Source: Luidia sarsii
Lineage: Eukaryota > Echinodermata > Asteroidea > Paxillosida > Luidiidae
DNA length: 64,000 nt
Direction: 5' to 3'
NCBI GenBank assembly: GCA_949987565.1
Contig: OX465105.1
Coordinates: 3,004,496-3,068,495 of the forward strand
Shown here: piece by piece, positions 1-13,300 of the stretch
Layout of the letters: each line of letters begins with the position of its first letter
How positions within the stretch are numbered: the stretch's first letter is position 1
The notes under the pieces: generated by a model
What the model was told of the DNA's origin: nothing
The model's input: the letters and a program-made list of their open reading frames with translations, nothing else
The model's database searches: none
Program-made: the position numbers and the translations under genes

Positions 1-1040
1 GAGAAAGGTGATGAGGAGACAGGTGATGAGGAGAAAGGGCAATGAGGAGAAAGGTGATGAGGAGAAAGGTGATGAGGAGAAAGGTGATGAGGAGAAAGGT
101 GATGAGGAGAAAGGTGATGAGGAGAAAGGTGATGAGGAGAAAGGTGATGAGGAGAAAGGTGATGGGGAGAAAGGTGATGAGGAGAAAGGTGATGAGGAGA
201 AAGGTGATGAGGAGAAAGGTGATGAGGAGAAAGGTGATGAGGAGAAAGGTGATGAGGAGAAAGGTGATGAGGAGAAAGGTGATGAGGAGAAAGGTGATGA
301 GGAGAAAGGTGATGAGGAGAAAGGTGATGAGGAGAAAGGTGATGAGGAGAAAGGTGATGAGGAGAAAGGTGATGAGGAGAAAGGTGATGAGGAAGGGCAA
401 TGAGGAGAAAGGTGATGAGGAGAAAGGTGATGAGGAGAAAGGTGATGAGGAGAAAGGTGATGGGGAGAAAGGTGATGAGGAGAAAGGTGATGAGGAGAAA
501 GGTGATGAGGAGAAAGGTGATGAGGAGAAAGGTGATGAGGAGAAAGGTGATGAGGAGAAAGGTGATGAGGAGAAAGGTGATGAGGAGAAAGGTGATGAGG
601 AGAAAGGTGATGAGGAGAAAGGTGATGAGGAAGGGCAATGAGGAGAAAGGTGATGAGGAGAAAGGTGATGAGGAGAAAGGTGATGAGGAGAAAGGTGATG
701 AGGAGAAAGGTGATGTGGAGAAAGGTGATGAGGAGAAAGGTGATGAGGAGAAAGGTGATGAGGAGAAAGGTGATGAGGAGAAAGGTGATGAGGAGAAAGG
801 TGATGAGGAGAAAGGTGATGAGGAGAAAGGTGATGAGGAGAAAGGTGATGAGGAGAAAGGTGATGATGAAGGGCAATGAGGAGAAAGGTGATGAGGAGAA
901 AGATGATGAAGAGAAAGGTGATGAGGAGAAAGGTGATGAGGAGAAGGTGATGAGGAGAAAGGTGATGAGGAGAAAGGTGATGAGGAGAAAGGTGATGAGG
1001 AGAAAGGTGAGGATGAAGGGCAATGAGGAGCAAGAAGAGA
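1..1040. repeat. 15-bp minisatellite with 238-bp higher-order period
   Basis: Tandem array of the 15-bp unit GATGAGGAGAAAGGT, about 65 copies, running from the window edge to about 1040. The array is interrupted by a short AAGGGCAA variant at 35, 393, 631, 869 and 1016. Three successive spacings are 358, 238 and 238 bp, so blocks of about 16 units have themselves been duplicated. Because the unit is a multiple of three and lacks stops, all plus frames are open, but no coding role is supported. It sits in the PI4KA intron just downstream (in transcript sense) of the exon at 1068-1312, starting about 30 bp from its donor. Confidence 0.97.
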
Positions 1041-1067
1041 AAGGCAATGGAGGCGGCTCTCACTCAC

Positions 1068-1312
1068 CTGCACATGTTGTATATGGTTGCATCCCTGAGT
1101 GCTAAGAAGGCAAACCAAGTGGGCTCTGAGCTGCCGCTGTGGTGACGATCCCTGCGCTTGCTGCTGCCGTGGCTGGAGGCTCTGGCGCCCTCTCTTGGGC
1201 AGTGCTTGTGCAGCTTGGTCAGGATGCGGGAGGGTCCTAGGAGGAAATCCCGCAGCGAGCTGATGGACTGGTGTGCCAGCAGGGGGAACTTCTCTGACAA
1301 GGTGCCATGGGC
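1068..1312 (-). CDS. PI4KA: PI4KA exon 10 (last in window)
   Basis: Residues about 490-570. The acceptor is read as CCCTATAG before GCC at 1312, because that start gives AHGTLSEKF, which aligns with the family segment G-x-G-x-L-C-E-R-F. A nearer AG at 1294-1295 would break the frame. The exon carries SLRDFL (SISSLRDFLLGPSRI) and ends LRDATIYNMCR. The donor is CAG|GTGAGT at 1068/1067, ending two bases into a codon. The linker between LHKHC and LRD is rich in S, R and H and differs from vertebrates. Confidence 0.92.
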
Positions 1313-4300
1313 CTATAGGGGGGATAGGGGTTACCGGCCGATATCAATGAGAACAGTGAGATTACAGGAGGCCAGTGAAGATTACATTTATGATTTTTTT
1401 TCTTCATCTAATCAAGATTCCAAGGTGTCTGAGGGGTGGGTTACCAGCCAAGACGGATGAGGTAAACACAGGGCTGTGATTACGGGGGACCAGTGCAGTT
1501 TGAGGTCATGACTTGTTAATCATGACAACGATTCACAAGGTGCCTAGGGGGTGGGTTACCAGCTGAGATTTTATGGGCTGAGATTACGGAGGACCAGTGA
1601 AGGTTATGTTCAGGACATGAAAAATGAAAAGGACATTTCTTTTCTTCCAACAATTTCAATCTTCTTGAAAGTAATTCTTATTCTCATGGTCAAACTTTCA
1701 AGTCACCCAACCAATTAACCAACCAACCAACTAATGAATGAAGGAAGCAACAAAAAAAAGGAACAAACAAATGAATGAACAGACAACCAAAATAATGAGG
1801 AAATTTAATAATGGTTGAATGAACAAATAAGACTTAAGGCTTTGCATGGTGGGTTAATCAATATAGAAAGGTTTGCGATGACACCATGTATAAAGTCTCT
1901 TAAAGGAAGTGGTTCTGAAAAATTTCTCCTGATGACGGCCAGAGCATACTGGTCGAAAGGTCGAGTTACCACTCAGGTTCTTTTCAGAACCACACCTCTT
2001 CCTTTAAGAGACTTTATACATGGTGTCACTGCAAACCCTCCTATATTGAATGAACAAACAATCAAGGAATAAAGGAAAGAACAAACGAACCATCCAACGA
2101 ATGGACACACAGAACAAAAAACACTGGCTGGAATCTGATGCCAAATTGCAGAGACTCACAGAATATCATCTTTACGGCAGTTTCTTTGACGGTTTTGGGG
2201 TTTGTTTCTTTGCTGCACTTTCCAAAGAAAGGTTGACTTACCTCCAGGCAGCAGTGCAGCAGTGGGATATGAGCCACTAGATGGAGAGTACCATCAGGTG
2301 CCGTCAACTTCTCCGTCATCCGTCCAAGTAAACTATCTCCACCTTCAGAGTCGAGGCACCCCCCCCCAAAAAAAAAACACTTCAGTACCAGACTAAATTC
2401 AAACTAGCACTGAGTGATGGGTCAAGTCCTGAGCCCTAAGTCAGGGCACTATACACTTTTACACTATACATTTTTCGTTCTTTTTTTTTTCTTCATTTTT
2501 TTCCTTTTTTTTCAATTTTTTTTTTTTAATAATTCATCTGTAGTCCGACGTTTCGATCCTAGCAGGACCTTTCTCAAAGACATTACATGTATGTCTTTGA
2601 GAAAGGTCCTGCTAATTGTTGAGGTCGCCCTTTTAATTGGGGTTAGACAAAGGAAAGCTAATCAAACATCACCCTTCTAAATGTTGATGTTCTCTTTCTT
2701 TTGGGGGGGTAATTTGAGCTGTTTGCAACATTTTTGAATAGTACTGTAATCTGTGGTCCCTTATCAATACTAAACTGACTTCCTGGGCGGTCAGACGCAG
2801 TTTAGAACTTAGGGGAATCAAAATGTCTACCTTGTTCATCCTTGACGGCCCAGACCAGCATATCCACACAGGCCGCGTTGGCTCGGACGGCCAGCTCAAA
2901 GGAGTTGAAGCCGCAGGTAGACTGGCCGGCTTGCTCGGGATTGCGGTCCTGGATCTTGGTCTGTCCGGCCACGTAGAGCTCGTGGACAAAGGACTGGACG
3001 CCGTCAATGAGCACTTCAGGCAAGCCTGGTAAGGGGGGAGGGGGAGGGGGGGAAGGAAATTGTGAAAACTGCTTCATTTGTTTTGTGAAAATGCCGCATT
3101 CAACGTATTTTTCCGAATTTCTTTTTAGATCTTGGGGTGTGACGTAGATTATTTCTTTACTCTTTTTGAAAGAAATACAGCATTTTCGACATTTTTAGTG
3201 CGAGGTTTCTACTATAACCATCTTCAAACTATAAGTTTCATGTCAATCTATAAACATTTCTGTTTTTTGATATTACCAATGTTGTGTAGGGGCTTTAACC
3301 AGCATGGTGTAAACAGCATGTAATGCTCAGTGATTTGTCCTATTGCCTGCTTGAAAAAACAACAACAAAGAACAATTTGTCCTTTTTCTCACCTTCGCTG
3401 TGCTGAAGCAGATGCTTGAGCAGAAGAATCAGCACCAGACTAATGGACTCGCTGAAGGATTGGTATGGAAAGTCCCTGGCGTGAGGCTGGGCGCTATACG
3501 CCTTGGCTGCATTGTCCAGTTCACTCAGCGTCTGGGCATTGATCAACAGCTTGGCCTGAAAAGAGCGAAAAGAGGAGATCTGTCTTGATTCTTGGTCACG
3601 GTGACAAGTCGGGAATGTTCTCAGTCTATAAGCAACGATGATAGTTGGAATCCAGCAATCTTCTGATGACGAGCCAAGTACACACTGCCTGAAATGTAAA
3701 GTTAGCGGCTCAACAGCTTGGCCTGAAAAGAGTGAAAAGATGAGATCTGTCTTGATTCTTGGTCACGGTGACAAGTCGGGAATGTTCTCATTCTATAAGC
3801 GACGATGATAGTTGGAATCCAGCAATCTTCTGATGACGAGCCAAGTACACACTACCTGAAATGTAAAGTTAGCGGCTCTTTTCAGAGCCACACTCCATCT
3901 CACAAGAGTTGATTTACATTGTGTCACCACCAGGTCACCACATTCTGTACTTCCATTCTGTACTTCGGCCATGCAAACCTTCAAATCTAAATCTGGTCTC
4001 ATTCTCAACAATTGTTCCCAGTCAGTTCTTCCTTGATTAGTTTGACTCAGTCTCGAGTCCCGGGTTCAATTCCCGCCCGAGCTGCCTGATTTATTTTCTT
4101 AATCAGGCAACTGGCAAAGCACTGAGTAGTCAGTGTTTATCCCGTCGAGCAAGGGCAAACCCTCATTGAACTACAATCTCCTCGACGCAAACGTCATGTT
4201 ATATCTATGCATAGTCACATCCTCGTCAGAAGAATCGGACCCAGAGAAAATGACCCGCTTGCTTACAACTTTGAGGATGACTTGGAGCTGGTCCGTGTGG

Positions 4301-7300
4301 AAGTCCAGCTGGGGCTGACCTCTGACCTCCAGGCGAGCCCGGACATCGGCTGGCAGCTGGAAGGCCGAGGCCACCACGGACACCAGGTCGAGGCTGGGGT
4401 CCAGACCGTACACCTTCCCCCAGTCCGTGTGGTCGCCGTTGCCGCTGCTGTCGTCGCTGGTGTGGTCGCCGCTGTTCGGGCGGTGAGGCCCGCGCTGCAG
4501 GGCGCCGTCCGCCGAACCGCCGCTGTCGTTCTCCTGGCTGGGCGGGAAGTAGCGCTGCATGGTCGGCGAGACGATGGGCCGGAAGGTGCTGTAGGTGGGG
4601 CTCGGGTGCTTCTTGCTGCGCGGGCCCGAGCCGCCGCTTCGAGCAGCGCCGGTCGCCGTTGATGCACCGGCGGCGGCGGGCTGGTAGGGCTCGCGGCGGG
4701 GAGGCGGGAAAAGCTGGGCCAGGAGGGGAACGCCGGCATGACTGCAACGCCCCAAAGCGCGGGCAACGCCCAACAGCGACGGCACCGTCAGATGACACAA
4801 AAACCCTAGCAGCAACCAGAAATCAGAACATTTCAACATTTATCTGATCTCAAAAGTTAGAGGGCCTGACGTTTCGATCCCAGCAGGACCTTTCTCAAAC
4901 ATTCAGTTTAAAGCGTCAAATGGTCTTCTTCTTTTTTTTAAATATGGGGAGCCCGATGCTTCAATCCTGGGAGGTCCTTTCTAAAAGGTGGAGTGACAAG
5001 GACAGACCGGGTGGATTATCAAAGTCCCGCCAAGGATACTGCAAGCACCCAACCATGCCAACTGACTGGAATGTTCCAAATACAAATCCCAAAAAATCCT
5101 GATGTTTCGATCCGAGCAGGATGACTCTGCCTTGGTGAGAGATCCTGCTCCGATCAAAACATCAGGCCCTCATTTTGACAACGATTCCAGTGGAACGAAT
5201 CAAAATGGTCTCAGAAACTGGAGATTGGATTGATGAGTACTCCCTCACCTTGAGGCTGTTCAACTGCTTGGTGGCAGAGTCTAGCCAGCGTCTGAAAGGC
5301 TTCTAGCTGTGCTGTCAGAATCTGGAAGGAAACAGACAAACGTACTTTGATTAGAAAAAATCTTTAACCAAAGGAACATCTTACATCTACTTAATTGAAG
5401 TTAATAACAAAAAATGTTGCAAACTGCTCACTGACTAAAATAACCTGCAATACATAAATCTCAAAAGTTTGAGGGCCTGACGTTTAGATCCTAGCACGCC
5501 CTTTCTCAAAGGCAGAGTGACAAGGACAACACAGATATATGTACAGGAAGGAAGGGGGAAGATAGTGAATAGGACACAGAGAAACAAAGGACAAAGAGTA
5601 CAGCTGGTAGGGAGAGATCAAAGGGAAAGGCAAGAAGTAGGGTAGGGATTAGTGAGAAGAGGGGGAAAGATCAAAGAGAGAAGTGTGGAGGAGTGAACAC
5701 AAAAGAAGGATTATCAGAAAGCTGCATGGTGTTTAATCATTACCCTCCTGGATGTTGAGACCATGTGGTTGAATAGTCATTCATCCAGTTTGCAACATTT
5801 TTGTGTATCACTTTAACCAAATTGTTAGAAAATTGTTTTGCAATGAAGAGCAGGTGGACAAATCGGCTTCGCACCCTAGCCTCACTGGAGGCGGAGTGGG
5901 CCAAACTGGCGTGGAAATGAAAATTCTCTGCATATTCCTGGAGAGTCAAAATGCAGTCTGAATATTCTGACACAATCTTGGGTCCTGCAGGATTCTAACT
6001 TGGTGTGTATCTAACTTGGGAAAAAGGTGCATCCAAAAAATGTCATCGTATGAGGCAATGAAGTTTATTGTGCCAATAAAGGGTGATTTTTCTGATTTTG
6101 TTTTTTGTGTGTGACAAGTTTATCAGTACATGTGTACATAGTTCAGGATATCCCTTTTCAGCAAAACGATGAAAAAGCAGGATTTTAAATCACACCTACT
6201 GAAAGCCATTGGCCAATCTTCTCAAAACCCGGTGGATAATTATCGGTTGTGCCACCAGAAATGCAGAATGTGAAGTGACGCCTAGATTCAGTCATACTCA
6301 TATATTTACGCAGAAAAAAAAGCCCGATGCTCTATTGCAAACAGACACAGAAGTTCTAGTTCTAGTTTTTGGTTTGGGGTTGTTTTTTGGGGGTTAAATT
6401 TAGGATGGCCTACAAAATTCAGACGCCGTTTATCCTCTAGGCAGCAGCCTGAACTCAACCCCTGTCATGGGTCCATTAGATATTCATGACAGATGGCCAG
6501 AGAGGCAGCTATGTAAACACAACCTCCCAGCGCAATGTATGGCGCATCGTATACAGTACACTCCCTCGGGTAACGATTACGCTATATACTTCCATAGCAC
6601 AGTCCGTATATTACACAGAGCAGCCCAACTATAAATCATTTTAAATGAAAAAAAAAAGAGTGAAGCCTAACCGGGCTGGGAATAAAATGTCACGTTTCAT
6701 GCACTGGTGCTTAACCCTAATCACATATTTTTTTTATTATTATTATTTCAAATCCAGAGAGGCTAGTTGTTGTGTTTTAAAATTATCTAACCTCCCCAAA
6801 TCCTACAGAATCCTAGTTTCCTACTGCAGGAAATTGTAGGATTTGATGCATTGTAGGAATTTGCAGGATTGGGGCCATAAGAGGGTTTTGTCACTGAAGG
6901 AAAATGCAGGATACAGGTTACTAGGCCCAATGTGATGGAGGATGATCTTGTACATGTAGGATTGGGGCTCCATGGTACAAACACCAAAATAGGATTTTGA
7001 AGGATTCGGGTCATGTGGTTATAAAATTATACATTGTAATTGTAAAGTTTATTAGCCACAGAAAAACAAAAGAAGTTTTTGTCCTTTAAAAAATTTCAAA
7101 AAACACACAAAAAATTCAGTGCAGGATTTTGCAGGATTCGTGCAGTGGCGCACCGCCAACAGTATTGTAGGATTGTGTAGGATTCGGGTCATATGGGGCT
7201 TTTAACACTGAAGGCTTGTAGGATCCTGCAGGATTTGGGTCATGAGCAACAAAAAAAGGTGTTGGGAGTTAGGGTTTTAAGGGAGTGAAGGGAAGGGAGT

Positions 7301-10300
7301 GATGCCAGCTGTTTCTTTTTCTAGTCCTATGCAAGTATCGGGGTACATGTAGGGTTATATATCAGAGCTCACGAAGGAGAGGGAAGTCAATCGAGGAGTG
7401 TTTTAGTGCTCGTCTAAATCTTAGAATTCCACAGGGCGTGATGTTTCAATCTTGACAGGGCTTAACTTCTCTAAAGTGGATTCTCTCTCTGCCTCTGCCT
7501 TTAAGAGAAGCCCTGCTAAAACTGAAATTGAATTTCTAAATCTTTGAGACATGCACTTAAGTGGGGCGCCAGTCAGAAGCATTTAAGCAGTGACTGTGGT
7601 TAATCCGCCCCCAACCCACAACACCCACCCCTCTAGATTTGCGTTCCAATGCAATCAACCAAAATTCTTGTAAACCTGGCTACAGCAGCTGGGGGGGAAT
7701 CAATGCAAAGTGGACGCAGCTTTTTCAATTCATGCCAAAAAAAAATAATGGGAAAGAATCCTGACTAGGAACCCTGTGTGTATGGAATTGAGATGCAGGC
7801 AATCACCTCACTCCACCTAACCTGGGAGGTTTGATTAACAAAAGCCTCGCTGTGGCACAGCTATTATAAAAAAAAAAACCATTATAACAAAGAGTCTTAA
7901 CCACAAGTAAAAAGCCCAAGGTGCACACATGGCACATCCTTCCTGACTCTGAGCGCTGGAAAGCTGATCTTGTTGCCTCAGAGTCTTGGTCCAGAGTGAG
8001 CAAGGATGTGCATGTGTGCGCTCCTTGGCCTTTCATTTGTGGTTAAGACTCTTTGTTATAAGGTTTTAATTTGTTTGGAGCCCACATGCACATCCTTGCT
8101 CACTCTGGACCAAGACTTTGAGGCAACAAGATCAGCTTTCCCAGCACTCCCTACTACGTGTATATCAATGACACGATAAGGGCCGTCGTATTGAGGTTGT
8201 AGTGGGTTTTTTTTTTTAGCACCATCAACTCGTACAAAAACATGTGTGCAGGAAAACAAATCTTTGGGGATCTGGTTTTGAAGCTCTTTTGGCCTCGTCG
8301 ATTTTGGTTTAAGTTCCCGCACGTGATGGCGCAGGCAGTCAATGTGGCTGGTTGGATTCAGAGCAGTCCAATTTTTAGTTGGGATGAGTAATTCCACAGA
8401 TTAAAGGCGTCTGCATATCGGCCTGGAAGATTTGCATAATTATTTAATTTGCCCCCGCTCTCTCACGCCCTCTCCTTCTCTCTCCCTCTCACTCCCTCTC
8501 TCTCCATCTCCCTCCCTCTCTCCCACCTCTCCATCTCTCTCCCCCTCTCTCCCTCTCTCTTTCCCTCCCTCTCTCCCTCTCCCTCCCTCCATCTCCCTCT
8601 TTCTCCCCAGGCAAATTTCTTCTAAGTATCTACATTGCATGAGAATCATTGCTTCGATGATCCACACTGAAATGTACTGGGCAACTCGTTTGGCTCCAAG
8701 GCAGATTTGAATAAGCCTGCCACTGAAATATACCAGTATGCAAAATGCTACGGCACAGCATTTAGAGAACCTGGCTATTCAATTCTTGTCTGACCTTTCT
8801 CAAAGGCAGAATCCGTTCCATGTGATATGAAATGCATGCAGTATTAGTATCTACCATAGACAGACATTGCTACATGTGCATTAAGGCAAGGGTCAATCAA
8901 TATCATTTCAATGTGTGTCAGGCTATTGATTGGCAGAAATAGTTAATGCACACATGTGCATTGATGCATAATTCATAAGACAAGATATGCGGTGGAAATC
9001 ACAAAAGCAGAAACTCTAACTGGATATGGTTAGTACAGAGAAACACGCGGACTAATGAAATAAGCATCTAGGTCTAGACACGGTCTCCTAGCCTTCCTCC
9101 ATCTTAGTTTTCCTTTTATTAAAGGCCAATACAACATTGGGAAGATCGGAAAACATCGATGTCCACAGTTTTCCCTCTAATTTATAAAGTTTGTAGATGG
9201 TCATGATAGAATCCTCACGGTAGAATCCTACAGTCTGGGAAGCTGTACTTCTCGAGAAATCTTCACTCAAACATGGACAAATACATGTAGTTTATTACTC
9301 GTGAGTAATAAACTTTTCCTAAATCCTTACACTACAGAACGGTGCATACCGTAAACCATGATAGGTTATTACTATTTGAGCTAAAGACCTTTGCAGTATT
9401 GCTTTCTTGGAATATTTGATGGTTTAACACACAAACTGTGGCAATCTTTTCACCTTTACCAATGTTGTACATGTATAGGACCTTTAAACTTGGATTGAAT
9501 TTCTTTCTGCATGGTTGCCGGTTTCATGAACCATGTGGTTGAATGTTATATGCACACGTACGCATATGTGCATATGGAATTTGTGGCTGAATTTTTACGA
9601 GTGCAAAGCATATGAGGTGTAAGCAAGTATAAAAAAGTGAGGAAGCACCTGAGCCCCAGAGGATTGTGAATAGATACCTTCCTTCCCTTTGATTCTGTTT
9701 TCTTTCTTTATCTGTCTATTCCTCTTCTATTTTTCCTGTAGCCATCACCTAGAGTGGCCTTATAAGGCCTTGTGTTTGGCGATCTTTCATACCGAAACAC
9801 AAACCAAAAAACAGGGTTCTCACGGTACATCAAGATGTGAGGTGACCCATCCAACTGCATGTACTTTGATGAGCAACCCTCTGGTATCTGTTCTCAAATC
9901 TTGCCACCTCGGTGATTAAAAAAACTTAAAATCATGCTCGAAAAATTTGAATCAAACAAATAAATGAAACACTGACAGCACTTTGGTGAGGAGGCTATCA
10001 TTTTACATCTAAGGGCTGGATAGATCAGGTGGTAAGAGCACTGGTACGCAAAACCAGAGGTCTCGGGTTTAAGTCCTGTGGCCGATTTCACTAACGCTTT
10101 GCGATCATAGCAAATGCCAAAATCGATCGCTAAGACTTAAATTGCAACTTAGCGTTACACCTACATGTATCCTAAGTTGGCATGGATTTCAAACTTAGCG
10201 ATCGATTAGGCATTTACGATGATCACAAAGTGTTAGTGACATTGCCCCCATGGTCCAGTCAAAGTTTTCTTTCCAAAAACAATTAAACATTTTTTAAAGA

Positions 10301-13300
10301 AAAAAAAACAAAAAAACAATAGCACTTTTGCATGATTTGCAAAATGATATTTTTATATTAGAGGGTTTGCAGTGACACCAAGAATTTTGACGGCCAGAGC
10401 ATACTGACCAGAATGTCAAGTTATCACTCAGGTTCTTTTCAGAACCACACCTCTTCTTTAAGAGTTCTACTTATATACATGTGTCACCGCAAATCCTCCT
10501 ATATTGTTTCACCATCCATGCAAAAAGCCTTAAGTCAGGATTTTGTTCCTGATATCAAAGCACACATTACAGTGTTACACTGCCTGGGAATCCACTGGAT
10601 CCAATCTGGGACTCACGAAACATCAAGCGGGCACATTGGCAGATTCATTTACAAACTCATCAGTTACATGCACAGTACATGCGGCATCTAAGGCCGAGTT
10701 CGGGCGCGCGCGTTCTCGGCTGTCCGTGCTTCGTGACCGACCGCCCTGGCGGGGAGGCGGTGTGGGATCCTGTTCCGAGTGCAGCGTTCTCGGGTCGTGT
10801 CTGAGCGCGAGAACAAGGTCCGCGTGGGTAGAACAGACCGACCGAACTCGACCAAGCACTCGTGAAACTCCTCGAGGAAACCCTGGCAAGCTAAGAGGTC
10901 TTCCCCCCCCCCACCCAGCAATAAGCGCATTGAGCAAACACATTTACTGAAACACGAGCACGGCATAAATCAATAGGGCTACATGTCCATCGTACATGTA
11001 CGTATCCATGATATACTGCATACATCTGTGTGGTACTGTGTAGCTCCCTTGCCAGAGTGTAACTCTACCTGGGCACAGACTCAGAATCAATGCTATTTGG
11101 ATAATCGGGACGAGTCGACTGCTGAGTGGATAGATGGATACTCCCCCCAACAGACGACCAAACCGCCAGGTCCCACTAATGGTAATTGCTTGCCAGCTAG
11201 AGTGAATCAAATAATGATGCCGCGCATTGTGTGCTGTGCCTGAGCAACGCGCACATGCTCTACGCACTGCAGACTCGTGCACTATAAGAGCAAAGGCATC
11301 GCATTAAAATGCTGTCATGAATTGTTTACATTTCTTTCCCGATAACACAACATTGGTCGAGGTCAAAGAATATTAGTATCCATACGTTGTCTGATCCAAC
11401 ATACTGTACCGTATGCATTCATGAAATAGCACACCTGTGAAAATTTCAGCTCAATCTGCCAACCGAGTCTCAAGAAAATAGTGAAAACCGCTTCATTTGT
11501 TTCGTCATGTTCGTGAAAATGCTGCATTCAATGTATTGTTCCAAAAAAATCGCTTAGATACATGTACTGTACATGTACATGTATACATGTACAGTATCGG
11601 TAGGGGTGAGACATAAACAATTTCTTTTACTCTTTTCTCCAAAAATATAGCATTTTAAGCAGAAATATTTCAGCGCGAGTTTTCTACCATAACCATCTTC
11701 AAACTGTATTTGTTTCATGTAAATCTGTGAACATCTTTTTTTATTTTATTTTACCAATGTTGTGTTGGGGCTTTAAGGAAACCGCTGAATCAATGAAAAA
11801 GAGTGCACAAGCTTTAGGTGACAGAAACAACTTCATTGCATCTGATGAAGTACAGGTCTAGTTGTTGCTATGGAGGCTTATGCACTCTTGCCAACTAGTT
11901 AGTCTTTCAGGGACATCCTTACATGTACATTGTTGATATTCATCATTACAAAGGTACACATGTACCTTGACACGTCCATTAATCTTGTCATTGTAGAGTT
12001 TGTGCTTGTTTTACAGTACGTGAACACTTTGTACCTGCACATCAATTTAACAAGCATTAGGGCAAAAACACAGACACCACGTTTGGCCCGCATTCTACAC
12101 TGGGCAAAGTTTCTTGGAGAATTTGTCGCACCTATGGCCTGAGGTGACTATTTGATTGATAAATAACAAGGTGTGTTGACTTTGATGCCACGGATCACAA
12201 ATCAGACATGGATTCTTGAGTGTGGAGTGCTGTCAGGCGCAGTGGCCGGTATACGGGCACAGGAATACACTTCATGCATTGTGTCACACACTATAGGCCC
12301 TGTTACACGAATTTGGAACAGAGCCAGCTGGAATGAAGAATTTTGAGAAAGAAAAAAAATCTTATGCAAATTCGCCCAAAACAGGGCTATGAAGCCACTC
12401 AAGGGCTAAGGAAGGAAGGATATCGAGAGGGACTCAGGAAGGCTGGAAATAGGAAATGACATTCCTCTTAAAATGCAGTTTGAACGCACTTATAATGTGC
12501 TTCAAACCCGCCTCGAATCTGCTTTACAAAACACATCAGGCCCGGTAAATTTTGTATTTTAAATTTTGTTATAGGGGACAGGGGTCTATCATGTCAGCGC
12601 GTATTGATTGACATACTGTATATCATAACTGTACTGATGAACATGTTCATGATGAACGGGGTTGTTTCGTGTCAGAGCGTATTGATTGACATATGTAACT
12701 GTATCGATGGACATGTACAGTACAGTAGCATGACTTTTTGCATGGAGCAGTCTGCACTGCATACCATCACCTTGTATTGATTGCGAGAGTCGGCCAGATT
12801 GTGAATTGAGGCAAGAGGTGGCAAAGCAGTCTATCAGTCAGGCTGTGCCCGAGGCTTGCGTGATTGTACACAAGCGGCCGGGGAAAGGATTGCAGTCAGA
12901 CAGATGCAAATCTCTGTCCCGAGGGGGCGTAGGGAAGAGAGAGAGGGAGGTAGGCAACTTGGCAGAGACTAATCCTGTCGTGCAGGGCAGGAAAAGCTTT
13001 CAGATTTTCAAGACTTGACATTCGGTTCACAGTGGAGAGGTCTAGCCTCCGACACCAGCCTCAAATATATAAGAGAAGTCCTCCTTGAATACACAGACCA
13101 GCTGTCATAAAAAAGGCTACTCAACTGTTTAAGCATTTCGGGGATCAAACCAATTCCACAAGAATACTGACGGGGTAATCATAAACGCTCTACAAAACAG
13201 CAAAACAAAATCTGACCAGACTTCGGTATGAACCCTGCCCTTCAGTTTCATGTACATGTACCAATATTCTAACCACCTGAGCTACAGTGTGTACAAGTAT

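Noticed and set aside
8..1105. Four long overlapping plus-strand frames (EEKGD or MRRKV repeats)
   Set aside because: They exist only because a 15-bp unit without stops keeps every plus frame open. The sequence is a minisatellite inside a PI4KA intron.
1294..1295. Nearest AG as acceptor of PI4KA exon 10
   Set aside because: It would change the phase relative to the previous exon and lose GxLxEKF; the AG at 1314-1313 restores both.
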